Position numbers and translations under genes: made by a program. From NCBI RefSeq assembly GCF_002102175.1, contig NZ_LQOX01000153.1:1-64000 (forward strand): a stretch of 64,000 bases of DNA, given 5' to 3'. Within the stretch, counting starts at the first letter, position 1. Each line of letters starts with the position of its first letter. The stretch is from Mycobacterium gastri (lineage in GTDB: Bacteria > Actinomycetota > Actinomycetes > Mycobacteriales > Mycobacteriaceae). Shown piece after piece: positions 52,712 to 61,329 of this stretch. The notes beneath the pieces were generated by a model. It did no database searches. It was given only the letters and a program-made list of their open reading frames with translations, and was not told the origin of the DNA.

Positions 52712-54081
52712 TGGACGCTCAGCCCGGTAGTCAGGTGGTCAAGGGGTTTAATGCGTGGGTGTCGGAGGTTGGTCAGCAGGATCTGGACGAGCAAGGCTGG
52801 GTCCTGCAGTCGTGTGGGTGGGTCGATGAGTCCGCGGACGCGTAGGAGCCGTTCGGCGACGGCAATGTTGGTGGTCGCGGCTGCCAAAGCTGCTCGTTGC
52901 ATCCAGCTGCGCATCCTTGCCTGTAGCGAAGGGTTCGGAGCGGCTGGGAGTTCGTTGGCCTGGTTCATTGCCCACACTGGCGCAATATGTTCGACGGCAG
53001 CGCTATAGAAGCGCGCCATGTCGGTGTCGCCGGCCTGTAGGCAGTCACGGAGCGTGAACGCATGCATGGCGGCCATCGTCATGCCTTGGCCGTAAAGGGG
53101 ATTGAGCGTGCACAGCGCGTCTCCCAGTACCAACAGGCCTGTGGGCAGCTGGGACATGCGGTCGTAGCGTTGCCATTGTGTAGCGGTGGCTCGCGAGATC
53201 GCGATCTCCCCGATAGGTGTCGCATCGTGTAGGACAGTGCTGATGGCGGGGGGAAGGATGCGGTCAGCCATTTCCAGCATCTCGATGAAAGTTTTCGGTG
53301 GAGGACCAAGGCCAACGGGACAGGAGATAGCCAGCATCCAGGTGTCATGCTCGTAGGCCATCAGCACCGCACCTGGTGCCGAACTGCCCTGACTGACGAA
53401 CGCCATCCGCTCGCCGATACGCCCCGATGGGATGTGCATGAGGTGACTGGAGTACCCCCACGTTGGGGGCGTCATGTCTTGCGGCACAGGGCCAAAGCCA
53501 TAGCTCTCTAGGAACGCGCGGGTCCGCGATGCACGACCGGTCGTATCGATCACAAGATCGGCGTCCACAGTGCTTTCGATACCGTTGACGTGGTTGATAA
53601 TTCGCGCGCCGGTGACGGTACCGGCGGTGACACGCGGCTCGATCACCTTGTGGTTGTCGAGGATCGTGACGTTGGCCAACGCGGCCACCCGCCGGCGAAG
53701 GTGAAACTCAACAAATGGGCGACTGGCCTGGTAGGCCGCTAAGGGCACTGGATCGGCCAGTTTGCCCGGGGGGTTCAGCTCATAGCCGGCGACGCGGACA
53801 TACAGCCGGGACAAGTCATCACCATCGTCCACAGCGGCGCCAGCGGCGGCCAGTTCTTCCAAGATTCCCGGAAACAGCTCGCCGATCAGTTGAGTGCCGC
53901 GGCTGAGAAAGTTGTGTAGGTGGAGTCCCTGGGGGACACCTTTGCGGTGTTCTGGACGATCTGGCAGGACGTCTCGCTCCACCATGGTCACTGACCCGTA
54001 AAACTCCGAGAGCACCCGGGCGGTCAGTAACCCCGCCACACCAGCCCCCAAAACCAGGGCATGCGCACCCTTATTAGCCAT
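52699..54081 (-). CDS. FAD-dependent monooxygenase / epoxidase-like protein
   Basis: A 460-residue group-A flavoprotein. Rossmann GXGXXG: ALVLGAGVAGLLTARVLSEF (residues 8-27). The second FAD motif GD...P: LVLGDALCTLNPLYGQGMTMA. The DG motif region is DADLVIDTTGRASRTRAF. The N-terminal RKGVPQGLHLHNFLSRG is shared with geranylgeranyl reductase/halogenase-like and squalene-epoxidase-like enzymes of actinobacteria. Substrate unknown. It is an insertion relative to the H37Rv order and is preceded by an unusually AT-rich promoter region. Confidence 0.85.
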   Translation of the reverse strand: MANKGAHALVLGAGVAGLLTARVLSEFYGSVTMVERDVLPDRPEHRKGVPQGLHLHNFLSRGTQLIGELFPGILEELAAAGAAVDDGDDLSRLYVRVAGYELNPPGKLADPVPLAAYQASRPFVEFHLRRRVAALANVTILDNHKVIEPRVTAGTVTGARIINHVNGIESTVDADLVIDTTGRASRTRAFLESYGFGPVPQDMTPPTWGYSSHLMHIPSGRIGERMAFVSQGSSAPGAVLMAYEHDTWMLAISCPVGLGPPPKTFIEMLEMADRILPPAISTVLHDATPIGEIAISRATATQWQRYDRMSQLPTGLLVLGDALCTLNPLYGQGMTMAAMHAFTLRDCLQAGDTDMARFYSAAVEHIAPVWAMNQANELPAAPNPSLQARMRSWMQRAALAAATTNIAVAERLLRVRGLIDPPTRLQDPALLVQILLTNLRHPRIKPLDHLTTGLSVQPSV

Positions 54082-54408
54082 CGCGGCTCCTTTCCTCGCC
54101 GGCGCAGGGCCGCTCTATCGGCCTCTGCAATGCACCGACAGTACATCAACTTTAAGAAAAATAAGAATAACTTAATATTACGGTAAGGATGTAGGCCATG
54201 CCCGGAGACATGCATCCGGGAACTTCACAGCATGTGTGTTATTGAGATCTTCTTATCTACGTAATCGATTGTGGTCCACGAGAAACTAGGCCGTGCAGTC
54301 GATCTGGGCGCCAACCTCCCGCCAGAGTCCACCGACGTGGCGGCCCCGCGATAGGTGCCCAGAGCTCCCGAGGTCTGACCTGGATCGTAGGCCCGCCAGC
54401 ACCGGCGC
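54082..54408. other. Gap with AT-rich promoter-like segment
   Basis: 327 bp without a gene between the monooxygenase start and the toxin gene stop. Positions about 54140-54185 are strikingly AT-rich for this genome (AACTTTAAGAAAAATAAG, then AACTTAATATTA) and contain a repeated AACTTAA-like element. Probably the promoter of the monooxygenase gene, and a sign of foreign DNA. Confidence 0.5.
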
Positions 54409-55314
54409 TCAGTGGATCCACAAACGCGTCGAACCGTTCCAGTTTGTCGTCGGCGCTGCTGCGTCGGTGAGTCGATCGGCGAAGGCGAGGACCGCATGCA
54501 CCACGGTGGCGAATTCCTGTGGTAGCGCAGCGCCATCGGGTCCGAGGCCGGCCCGGTAGGCGTCGTAGGCACGTCGCCTCGATTCGATAAGGTCTCCGAT
54601 CACTGACGACAGCGTGACGACATCGGTTCCGCGGTGATTGGCGGTTGCGATTAGCGCGCCGCGAGCGGCCGAATGCGAGATGTCTCGGTCGCCGGTGAGG
54701 GTGTAGATGTCGGCGTAGTCACGCACGCGGGTGTTTGCTGGTCCGAGACTGATTGCAGTGGTGATCTTCTCGGCCGGCACGGTCTCGAGCGGATAGCCGA
54801 GGATTCGAATCGGTGGATGCTCCGGCCGCAGCGCAGGTAAGTCGATGTGTTGCGGTGCGGGAGTGACCGGGTCGCCAAAGTTGACGTCCAGACGCAGCTT
54901 GATGACCGCAGACGCGATTGCGCAGTCCATCGCGACGCGCACTCCCGAGTACAGGTCCTCGTCACGGATTACGCGCGATGTCACAGTGTGAGTGCGGTAT
55001 TCGACCCCGTCGTCGGGTATTGATTGCTCGGCGATCGCGACGATTCGCGCGACGACAGTCGCTTCGTCGTTGGCGAAGTTCCGCGCCAACGCATCAACGT
55101 CAGCGGTCGGCCGGCGCGCGTCGAACGCCGCCAAGAGAATCCCGCCTTTGAGCACGAATTGCTCGGCGTATGACGAGAGTGCCAGTCGCGCAAGCCACCG
55201 CTCGACCACGTAGAGGGTAAGCAACTCTTGGGTCGGACGGCCCTCGGCACGGGCACGGAGCTGCAGATCCAGGTAGGCGCGCCCGGCCGGAGTACTGCGC
55301 GTCGGACGGCTCAT
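54409..55314 (-). CDS. AbiEii/MenT-type nucleotidyltransferase toxin
   Basis: A 301-residue toxin of a type IV-like AbiE system. The nucleotidyltransferase motif is intact: KGGILLAAFDARRPTADVD (Lys56, Gly57, Gly58, Arg68, Thr70, Asp72, Asp74), with the two Asp for metal binding. Further conserved parts: ETVPAEKITTAISLGP (Lys) and RVRDYADIYTLTGD (Asp). Mycobacterial relatives (MenT) block tRNA charging by adding nucleotides to the 3' end. ATG 55314 overlaps the antitoxin stop by four bases (ATGA). Confidence 0.9.
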   Translation of the reverse strand: MSRPTRSTPAGRAYLDLQLRARAEGRPTQELLTLYVVERWLARLALSSYAEQFVLKGGILLAAFDARRPTADVDALARNFANDEATVVARIVAIAEQSIPDDGVEYRTHTVTSRVIRDEDLYSGVRVAMDCAIASAVIKLRLDVNFGDPVTPAPQHIDLPALRPEHPPIRILGYPLETVPAEKITTAISLGPANTRVRDYADIYTLTGDRDISHSAARGALIATANHRGTDVVTLSSVIGDLIESRRRAYDAYRAGLGPDGAALPQEFATVVHAVLAFADRLTDAAAPTTNWNGSTRLWIH

Positions 55315-55898
55315 TCGGCAGTGGCCACCTCGAGCGCACGGCGGACCGGTCCCGCCACATCAAACATCGATGCCAGGCGCAGCAACTGCGCTGGTGCGGC
55401 GTCGCGTCGGCGCAGGTATCGCTGCAGCGCGGCGAGTGCGAGCGACTCGCCGAATCGATGCCGCAGTCGCATCAGGTCGATGACCGTGCGAGTGGGAGTG
55501 TAGATCCGTACCCACTCTCCTGGCGCCGCCTCCAGTCGGGATAGTTCAACTTCGAAAGTATTGGCAGCAAAGCGAAATACCTCTGTCGGTGGATATGCGA
55601 TCCGCGGTGGGCGGTGCCCGGTGGGCACGGCGATCTGCACCGCGGGGGGGAGCTCGTCGCTCAGTTCGTGAACCGCCGCGGCCGACCGACAACATACGAT
55701 CGCCACCGGGGATCGGTACGCAACTGCCAGGAGATCCGGTGCGCTGGCTAGCTGCGCGTCGGCGCGTCGGAAAACTCCACGCGACAATTCGACGACGTCA
55801 CCGCTGTCACGCAAGGCATATAGCACCCGCGGATGCACACCACGAGCCAGGGCGGTCGCGGTCGTGAATGTATCGGGCAGTTCCGGGAGCCCCGACAT
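55311..55898 (-). CDS. AbiEi-type antitoxin, transcriptional autoregulator
   Basis: A 195-residue antitoxin. The N-terminal winged-helix domain (ALARGVHPRVLYALRDSGDV, then SRGVFRRADA) binds DNA; the C-terminal part (TPTRTVIDLMRLRHRFGESLALAALQRYLRR) is the AbiEi_4-like domain. I start at ATG 55898 (MSGLPELPD): the longer frame to 55919 would start inside the inverted-repeat operator. First gene of the toxin-antitoxin operon. Confidence 0.88.
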   Translation of the reverse strand: MSGLPELPDTFTTATALARGVHPRVLYALRDSGDVVELSRGVFRRADAQLASAPDLLAVAYRSPVAIVCCRSAAAVHELSDELPPAVQIAVPTGHRPPRIAYPPTEVFRFAANTFEVELSRLEAAPGEWVRIYTPTRTVIDLMRLRHRFGESLALAALQRYLRRRDAAPAQLLRLASMFDVAGPVRRALEVATAE

Positions 55899-55946
55899 GG
55901 ATAAAAGTGTGACACGCATCTACGTTAAGTGCAACACTTTTATCCA
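55898..55946. promoter_or_regulatory. Perfect 13-bp inverted repeat, operator of the AbiE operon
   Basis: TGGATAAAAGTGT (55898-55910) and ACACTTTTATCCA (55934-55946), with a 23-base spacer, centre distance 36 bp. The inner copy abuts the antitoxin start codon. AbiEi proteins are known to bind two inverted repeats before their own operon and repress it; the site fits this role. The arms are AT-rich and unlike nearby sequence. Confidence 0.75.
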
Positions 55947-56329
55947 CATACCGGGGTCCCTGGCGCCACACCCGTAATGTTCGCGGACCTGGGCCCGCAG
56001 GACGTTTCTGCTGAACAGGCATATCTGGCTTGGGTGCGCAGCTCGGACGTCTGAAGAAAGATGCTCTGAGCTGGGATAATTCGGATTGTTGAAGTCTGAA
56101 TATCGCGAGAATCGGAGCACCTAGCTGGTGGGAAGTCTCAGCGTCCTATCCATTGTGGTGCAGTGAGGCCACGGGTTCAGGTGTTGTGTCGCAGGTGGGG
56201 GGGCGCTGGCGCGCACGGCAGAACTGAGCGGTTTGACCGCGGCGCCGTCGGAGGCGTGGGCGCCGTGGCTTAAGCCGTGGGCCAGCCATGATCCGCGGAA
56301 ACTGCGCGGCGATTGATCTGATTCCCAGG

Positions 56330-56690
56330 CACCGTGGATCCCGTGTACGACGCCGAGGAACAGGTCCGCGAAGGCGCCTGGGTGGCTGAGGCCGCCGGCG
56401 TGCTGGATCTGTCCGGTTGGCCACCACGGATGCGGGTCATCGTGCGCCGCGAACGACCCACCCCGGTGGCCAGCTGCGGTACACCGACCGAAAATGGGTG
56501 CGGCTGAACGCCTTTGTCGCCAACACGGTCGCGGTCAGCTGCCCGATCTGCAGTTGCGCCACCGCCGCCAGCTCGCTGCGAAGACCGTATCCGCACCGCC
56601 AAAGGCACCGGCCGGGCCAACTTGCCGCTGTACGGCTTCGACCAGAACCGGATCTGGTGGGCCATCGTGCCTAAGCCGGCACGCCGTCGT
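56330..56690 (+). pseudogene. IS1380-family transposase remnant
   Basis: Pieces of one transposase in changing frames: MRVIVRRERP, then HPGGQLRYTDRKWVRLNAFV, then GQLPDLQLRHRR, then ARCEDRIRTAKGTGRANLPL with YGFDQNRIWWAIV. In order they match the C-terminal catalytic third of IS1380 transposases, including the CEDRI Glu motif. No N-terminal part, no intact ends. At least two frameshifts. The 380 bp before it (55947-56329) hold no gene that I can support. Confidence 0.7.
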
Positions 56691-57936
56691 CGTGACGTGC
56701 GGGTGCGGGCAGATTGCCGACGTTGCTGCCGCGCCACTTCAGCGCTTCGAGGGCGACCGCGACTTCGACGGAGGTGCGGCCCAGGGGCCTTGGCAGGAGT
56801 CGTTGAGCGGACTCGATTCGGCGCAGCAAGGTGTTGCGGTGCGTGTAGAGGCGTTTGGCGGCGCGGGAGGCGTTGCACTGCTCGTTGATGAACGTCAGCA
56901 GCGTCGTCTGCAGCTCCGGGCTTGCCGATTCCAGGTCCCCGAGCGTGCTGGTGATGAATTCGCTTGCTGCTTGCTGGTTTTGGGTGACCAGAGCGACCAT
57001 CTGCACGTCGGAGAAGAACGCCACCCGCTGGCCGGACTTCAGTCGCATCAGGGTGCGCTGCGTGGTCAGCGCCTCGAGGTGGCTGCGCCGGAACCCCCCG
57101 GTCCCGGTTGCGGTGGTTCCAATGGCGATGCGCGCCCCGGCAGTGTTGTCCAGCGCCCGCTCAACCGCGGCGATGTCGAGGCCGGCGGCGTCGGCCAGCC
57201 ACACCCAGCGGGTGGCCGCACTGGCGACCACGGTGAGTTGTTGCGCATAGCCCACAGTGTGGCTGAACGCGTCGGCGGCGCGATCGAGATCGCCGTGGTC
57301 GCGGTCGATCTCGTCGCTCCAGACGATGGCTGCGGTGTGCGTCCGATTCAATGGGTAACCCAGCCGAGCCTCGGCGCGCTCCCGGCTGATCGGGGCGCCT
57401 TCGAGAAGGAGCCCGACCACCTCGAGGCGCTCGGCATGGCTGCCACGGTTCAGTTCGTGGTGTTCGAGCTGGATTTGGGCGGCGATGTGGGCAAGTGTGG
57501 CCTCGATGAAGTCGTTGACCGATCGGGCGGAAACGTCGAGCAGCTCGCGCAGCTCCGCAGGATCGGCGGTGAGGTCGAACGCAATGTGCAGCCACAGCCG
57601 CCAGGCGATGTATTCCCCGGCTCGATAGACGTCGTGCGCCAAGGTGTCCAGGCCCCGGCGCACTAGGTCGCGGGCCATGCGAAGCGGCTCCGCGCCGAGG
57701 TTGGGCGGCACCGGTGCGCCGGGGTCGCGCATATTGGCGGCCGCCCAGTGCACCAGGTTGGCGCGGTTGGCCTTTTGGACAACCTTGGCCAGGACAGGAT
57801 CATCGGCGATGGCCGGGTTAGCCGCCACCGTGGCACGATCCAGCTCCGCGATCCATTCCGGGCCGGGGTTGAGGGCGATCCGGGCTCCTTCTCGGATGAG
57901 CTCACGAATCCGCGGCGAGGGTCGTTGCCGTACCAC
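56671..57936 (-). CDS. PucR family regulator (Rv1194c-like)
   Basis: A 421-residue regulator. N-terminal helical domain (RDLVRRGLDTLAHDVYRAGE ... SVNDFIEATLAHIAAQIQLE), central GGDEF-like part and a C-terminal HTH_30 (FINEQCNASRAAKRLYTHRN TLLRRIESAQ around residues 345-390). GTG start 57936. By length and by position before PE13/PPE18 it is the counterpart of Rv1194c. Target genes unknown. Confidence 0.9.
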   Translation of the reverse strand: MVRQRPSPRIRELIREGARIALNPGPEWIAELDRATVAANPAIADDPVLAKVVQKANRANLVHWAAANMRDPGAPVPPNLGAEPLRMARDLVRRGLDTLAHDVYRAGEYIAWRLWLHIAFDLTADPAELRELLDVSARSVNDFIEATLAHIAAQIQLEHHELNRGSHAERLEVVGLLLEGAPISRERAEARLGYPLNRTHTAAIVWSDEIDRDHGDLDRAADAFSHTVGYAQQLTVVASAATRWVWLADAAGLDIAAVERALDNTAGARIAIGTTATGTGGFRRSHLEALTTQRTLMRLKSGQRVAFFSDVQMVALVTQNQQAASEFITSTLGDLESASPELQTTLLTFINEQCNASRAAKRLYTHRNTLLRRIESAQRLLPRPLGRTSVEVAVALEALKWRGSNVGNLPAPARHDDGVPA

Positions 57937-58665
57937 GTGCTGATTTTAGGATCGGGGGTTGGTGCTATAGGTTATCGTTTTGCGCTGTCGGGTGGGACTT
58001 AACCTGGTGTCGCCCTTGCCCTCTCGGATTCACGGCAGCAGCGCCTTGTCCGTTTGCCGCTGATGTGATAGCCGGCACGGCCGCAGCTGCGGATTCGCGA
58101 AGTCGCTGGTTGAACGGGCGCGAAGCCGCTTGACCGCGTGGACCGGGAATGCCATTGGAGTGGCCGGCTTACGGGACCCGACAGTTATGCTCGTCGGGAG
58201 GCAAACGGTAACCCGGCAACCGGGGCGGTCTTGATCAGCTCAATTCAGGCTGAACATATCTCGATTGGCTCGATTGGCTCGATTGGCGGGGTTCCGCCGC
58301 CAGAACCGATCTCGTCAAGGATCCCCGTTTGGAACGGCTTGCGGCGCAGTGCAATAGCCGACCCGCGATGACCCGCCGGCCGGTCCGGGACAAAGTGTCG
58401 CGCTGTATGGCCACTGTGCACTTTGCACCTGTGGTCGGGCCCAATGGGGAAGATTTCACCGCTGGCCGGACCTGTTGGTGCATTGTGCACCTCCGGCTGG
58501 CCTGTTCGGGTGAGATTAACCTGTTGCCGTCGTTGCCTGTTCGCAATCATCAACGCCAGTTCATCACCGCCGACCCGACCCGCGGCGGAGAACGTGGGCC
58601 ACCGGTGACCCGACCATCAACCTGCATTGCCGGGCGGGTGCCCGGCGTCTCGAGGAGGTACCCTC
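57937..58665. other. 729-bp gap upstream of the PE13-PPE18 pair
   Basis: No gene that I can support. It holds three perfect tandem copies of TCGATTGGC at 58259-58285 and, from 58640, the GAGGAGG ribosome site of PE13 (58652-58658). The long leader may carry the promoters of both divergent units. Short frames here have no recognisable product. Confidence 0.55.
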
Positions 58666-58965
58666 ATGTCTTTCCTGACGGCACAACCGGACGCCTTGGC
58701 GGCCGCAGCCGCCAACCTCGGATCGGTCGGTGCGGCACTGAGCGCCGGCAATGCCGCTGCCGCGGCTCCGACGACGGGTGTGTTGCCCCCGGCTGCCGAC
58801 GAGGTCTCGGCATTGGTCGCAGTGCAGTTCGCGGCGCACGCGGCCACCTATCAGGCGGTGAGTGCGAAGGCCGCCGCGATTCACGATCAGTTGGTGGCCA
58901 CTCTTGCCACGAGCGCCGGTTCGTATGCCGCCACCGAAGCCGCCAACGCCGCGGCCGCCCAGTGA
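58666..58965 (+). CDS. PE family protein PE13-like
   Basis: A 99-residue PE protein consisting of the PE domain only: SFLTAQPDALAAAAANLGSV, then PPAADEVSALVAVQFAAHAA and the export-signal-bearing C-terminus YAATEAANAAAAQ. The Tyr-x3-Glu (YAATE) fits the ESX YxxxD/E signal. It lies 29 bp before a PPE gene; such pairs form heterodimers exported by ESX-5. Matches Rv1195 by size and partner. Confidence 0.93.
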   Translation: MSFLTAQPDALAAAAANLGSVGAALSAGNAAAAAPTTGVLPPAADEVSALVAVQFAAHAATYQAVSAKAAAIHDQLVATLATSAGSYAATEAANAAAAQ

Positions 58966-58994
58966 CCGACGGCGTTCCAAGAATAGGACTGACG

Positions 58995-60170
58995 ATGGAT
59001 TTCGGAGCTTTGCCGCCGGAGATCAACTCCGCCAGGATGTACACCGGTCCCGGTTCGGGCTCGCTTCTGGCCGCCGCGCAGGTCTGGGATGGCGTGGCTA
59101 TCGACTTGTACAACGCTGCGTCCACTGTTCAGTCGGTGACCTGGGGATTGCTGGTCGGGCCGTGGCGGGGTTCGTCGGCGGGCTTGATGGCCGCGGCCGC
59201 ATCGCCGTACGTGACCTGGCTGGGTATCACCGCAGCGCAGGCCGAGCTGACCGCCGACCAGGTCCGGGCGGCGGCGACAGCCCATGAGACGGCCTTTGCC
59301 ATGACGGTGCCGCCGGTGGTGATCGCCGAAAACCGTATCCAGCTGTTGACGCTGATCGCGACCAACCTGTTCGGGCAGAACACCCCGGCGATCGCGGTCA
59401 CCGAGGCCGAGTACGGCGAAATGTGGGCCCAGGATGCCGCCGCGATGTATGGCTATGCGGGTTCGGCGGCAGTGGCGGCGGAAACGCTCACGCCGTTCGA
59501 CGAGGCCCCGGAGATCACCAATGCCGGCGGGCTGGTGCAGCAGGCCGCGGCGGTCGAGGAGGCGACCGACACCGCCGCGGCGAACCAACTGATGTCCACG
59601 GTGCCGCAGGCGTTGCAACAACTCGCCGAGCCCACGCAAAGCGCCACACCCTTCACAACCGTGGGAGAGCTCTGGAAGGCGATTTCGCCGCATCTGTCGC
59701 CGATCAGCAACATCGTGTCGATGCTCAACAATCACGTTTCGATGCTCAACTCCGGCATGTCGATGACCAACACGGCGAGTTCAGTGATGAAGGGCATGGC
59801 TCCAGCGGCCGCCAAGGCAGTCGAAGCCGCGGTCGAAACGGGGGCCAGGACCATAGGGTCGCTGGGAAGCGGGTTGGGTTCCTCCGGGATCGGCGGTTCC
59901 GGGGTCGCGGCGGGTCTGGGCCGGGCGCTATCGATCGGCTCGTTGTCGGTGCCGCAAGGGTGGGCGGCGGCGAATCAGGCGGTCGTCCCGGCGGCCCGGG
60001 CATTGCCGCTTGCCGGCCTGGTCAGCGCCGCCGAATCCGGGCCCGCACCTATGCTCGGTGGGCTGCCGCTGGGCCAACTGGCCAACGCCGGCGGTGGCAG
60101 CGGCGTCAGCGGCGTGCTGCGGGTCACGCCGCGGCCCTATGTCATGCCTCGGACGCCGGCCGCCGGGTAA
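58995..60170 (+). CDS. PPE family protein PPE18-like (Mtb39 type)
   Basis: A 391-residue PPE-SVP protein: MDFGALPPEINSARMYTGPG start, PPE domain to about residue 175 with QNTPAIAVTEAEYGEMWAQD, SVP marker IGSLSVPQGWAAAN, Met/Pro end PRPYVMPRTPAAG. Partner of the preceding PE protein. ATG 58995 (the frame is open far upstream, but that part is PE and leader in another frame). The length is identical to what I recall for PPE18. The esxK/esxL genes that follow PPE18 in H37Rv are missing; a repeat array follows instead. Confidence 0.92.
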   Translation: MDFGALPPEINSARMYTGPGSGSLLAAAQVWDGVAIDLYNAASTVQSVTWGLLVGPWRGSSAGLMAAAASPYVTWLGITAAQAELTADQVRAAATAHETAFAMTVPPVVIAENRIQLLTLIATNLFGQNTPAIAVTEAEYGEMWAQDAAAMYGYAGSAAVAAETLTPFDEAPEITNAGGLVQQAAAVEEATDTAAANQLMSTVPQALQQLAEPTQSATPFTTVGELWKAISPHLSPISNIVSMLNNHVSMLNSGMSMTNTASSVMKGMAPAAAKAVEAAVETGARTIGSLGSGLGSSGIGGSGVAAGLGRALSIGSLSVPQGWAAANQAVVPAARALPLAGLVSAAESGPAPMLGGLPLGQLANAGGGSGVSGVLRVTPRPYVMPRTPAAG

Positions 60171-60187
60171 TGGCCGAATCCCGGCGC

Positions 60188-60297
60188 CGAGTGTGCGTTG
60201 AGGGCGTCGAGTGTGCGTTGAGGGCGTCGAGTGTGCGTTGAGGGCGTCGAGTGTGCGTTGAGGGCGTCGAGTGTGCGTTGAGGGCGTCGAGTGTGCC
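60188..60297 (+). repeat. Array of 20-bp repeats CGAGTGTGCGTTGAGGGCGT
   Basis: Five perfect 20-bp copies and a partial sixth, starting 18 bp after the PPE18-like stop. The core CGAGTGTGCGTTG is shared with the array at 44186-44298. Here only one orientation is repeated; a single diverged inverted copy may lie near 60357 (GCATACTCGATACGGCG). Located between convergent genes. The gap to mbtK (to 60454) has no gene. Confidence 0.9.
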
Positions 60298-60454
60298 GTC
60301 AGGGAGGGCAGATCGTGGATATTCCCGCCCTACATACACAGTCAGAGCCGTCACCGCATACTCGATACGGCGCCATGACGGCCCGGTGCGGGGTAGCTGG
60401 GATTCCCTGGGCTCGGGGGTCGGCACTCGGCGGCCGCAAATCGGGAATCGGCGA

Positions 60455-61084
60455 TCAGGACTCTCGAGCCCGGGGCACATCGTCGGGCGTGCGGGGCAAT
60501 GCATAAAGCGCCATCCGGCGATTCGCCATGTCATGCTCGCCGAGAAATACACAGCCGGCGCTCTCACAGAACCTGCGCGCTATCTTGTTTCGGTAGTCCG
60601 GGTCGAACATGACTCTCCGACATCGTGGTTCGGCGTTGAGCACACTGGCCACCAAGTGCGGCAACACGAATTGGGCGATTCCCTTGTTCGTGATCTCCGG
60701 GTCGGCCATGCCGGCGTGTATACCCAGGTCATAGGGAGCCCACTCGTACCGGGTCGCGATGGAATCCTTGGCAGCCCAATAGAGTTCGACGTAGGCGTGA
60801 TCTTGTCCGTCAATGCTGCCGATCATCGGTCGCGAGTAGCTGCCGTCGAGCTGGGCGCGCAGGTAGCGCTGCCACCGCGACACCGGCCACACGTATTCCC
60901 ATGCTTCGGCCAGATGCGGCCGGCGCATCCATTCGGCGATCATCTCGGCGTCGGTATCGGGATCGGCCAGCCGGAATGCGTATGGTTCGGGCACTTCGGG
61001 TTTGGCGGGCGGCGGCGGGATGTTTCGGACCTCGTCGGGTAGGTCGCTCAGTTCCCGCGGCAGGATCACGTCGGGTTCAGTCAT
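60455..61084 (-). CDS. mbtK: Lysine N-epsilon acyltransferase of mycobactin synthesis
   Basis: A 209-residue GNAT/IucB-type acyltransferase that transfers the long acyl chain to N6-hydroxylysine in mycobactin. Family markers: MIAEWMRRPHLAEAWEY (His near the active site), YVELYWAAKDSIATRYE, RRVMFDPDYRNKIARRFCES and AGCVFLGEHDMANRRMALYAL. ATG 61084 used; the longer frame runs through mbtH in another frame. In H37Rv this gene (Rv1347c) lies in a separate mbt-2 locus; here it is directly behind mbtH with a 23-bp gap. Confidence 0.92.
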   Translation of the reverse strand: MTEPDVILPRELSDLPDEVRNIPPPPAKPEVPEPYAFRLADPDTDAEMIAEWMRRPHLAEAWEYVWPVSRWQRYLRAQLDGSYSRPMIGSIDGQDHAYVELYWAAKDSIATRYEWAPYDLGIHAGMADPEITNKGIAQFVLPHLVASVLNAEPRCRRVMFDPDYRNKIARRFCESAGCVFLGEHDMANRRMALYALPRTPDDVPRARES

Positions 61085-61107
61085 GTCATCTCGGGTTTCG
61101 GTTGTCG

Positions 61108-61329
61108 TTATGGCTGTCGGGAATTCACCGCCTCGCGCAGGCTCCTCGGCCGCATGTCGGTCCAGTGTTCCTCGACGTATTGCAGGCAATCCGCCCGGCC
61201 GGCTTCGCCGTATACCTTGCGCCAGCCGGCCGGAATCTCGGCGAACGCGGGCCACAGGCTGTGCTGTTCTTCGTCGTTGACCAGCACGCAAAAGGTGCCC
61301 GTCTCGTCATCGAAGGGATTGGTACTCAT
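61108..61329 (-). CDS. mbtH: MbtH-like protein
   Basis: A 73-residue chaperone/activator of NRPS adenylation domains. The whole family pattern is visible: NPFDDETGTFCVLVNDEEQHSLW, then FAEIPAGWRKVYG and the W in EEHWTDMRPRSLRE. Start at the second of two adjacent ATGs (61329), five bases after AGGAG; it overlaps the mbtG 3' end by 23 bases. Confidence 0.95.
   Translation of the reverse strand: MSTNPFDDETGTFCVLVNDEEQHSLWPAFAEIPAGWRKVYGEAGRADCLQYVEEHWTDMRPRSLREAVNSRQP

Noticed and set aside
58329..58994. N-terminal extension of the PPE18 frame
   Set aside because: It is in a different frame from PE13 and covers the leader and PE gene; the PPE protein begins with MDFGALPPE at 58995.
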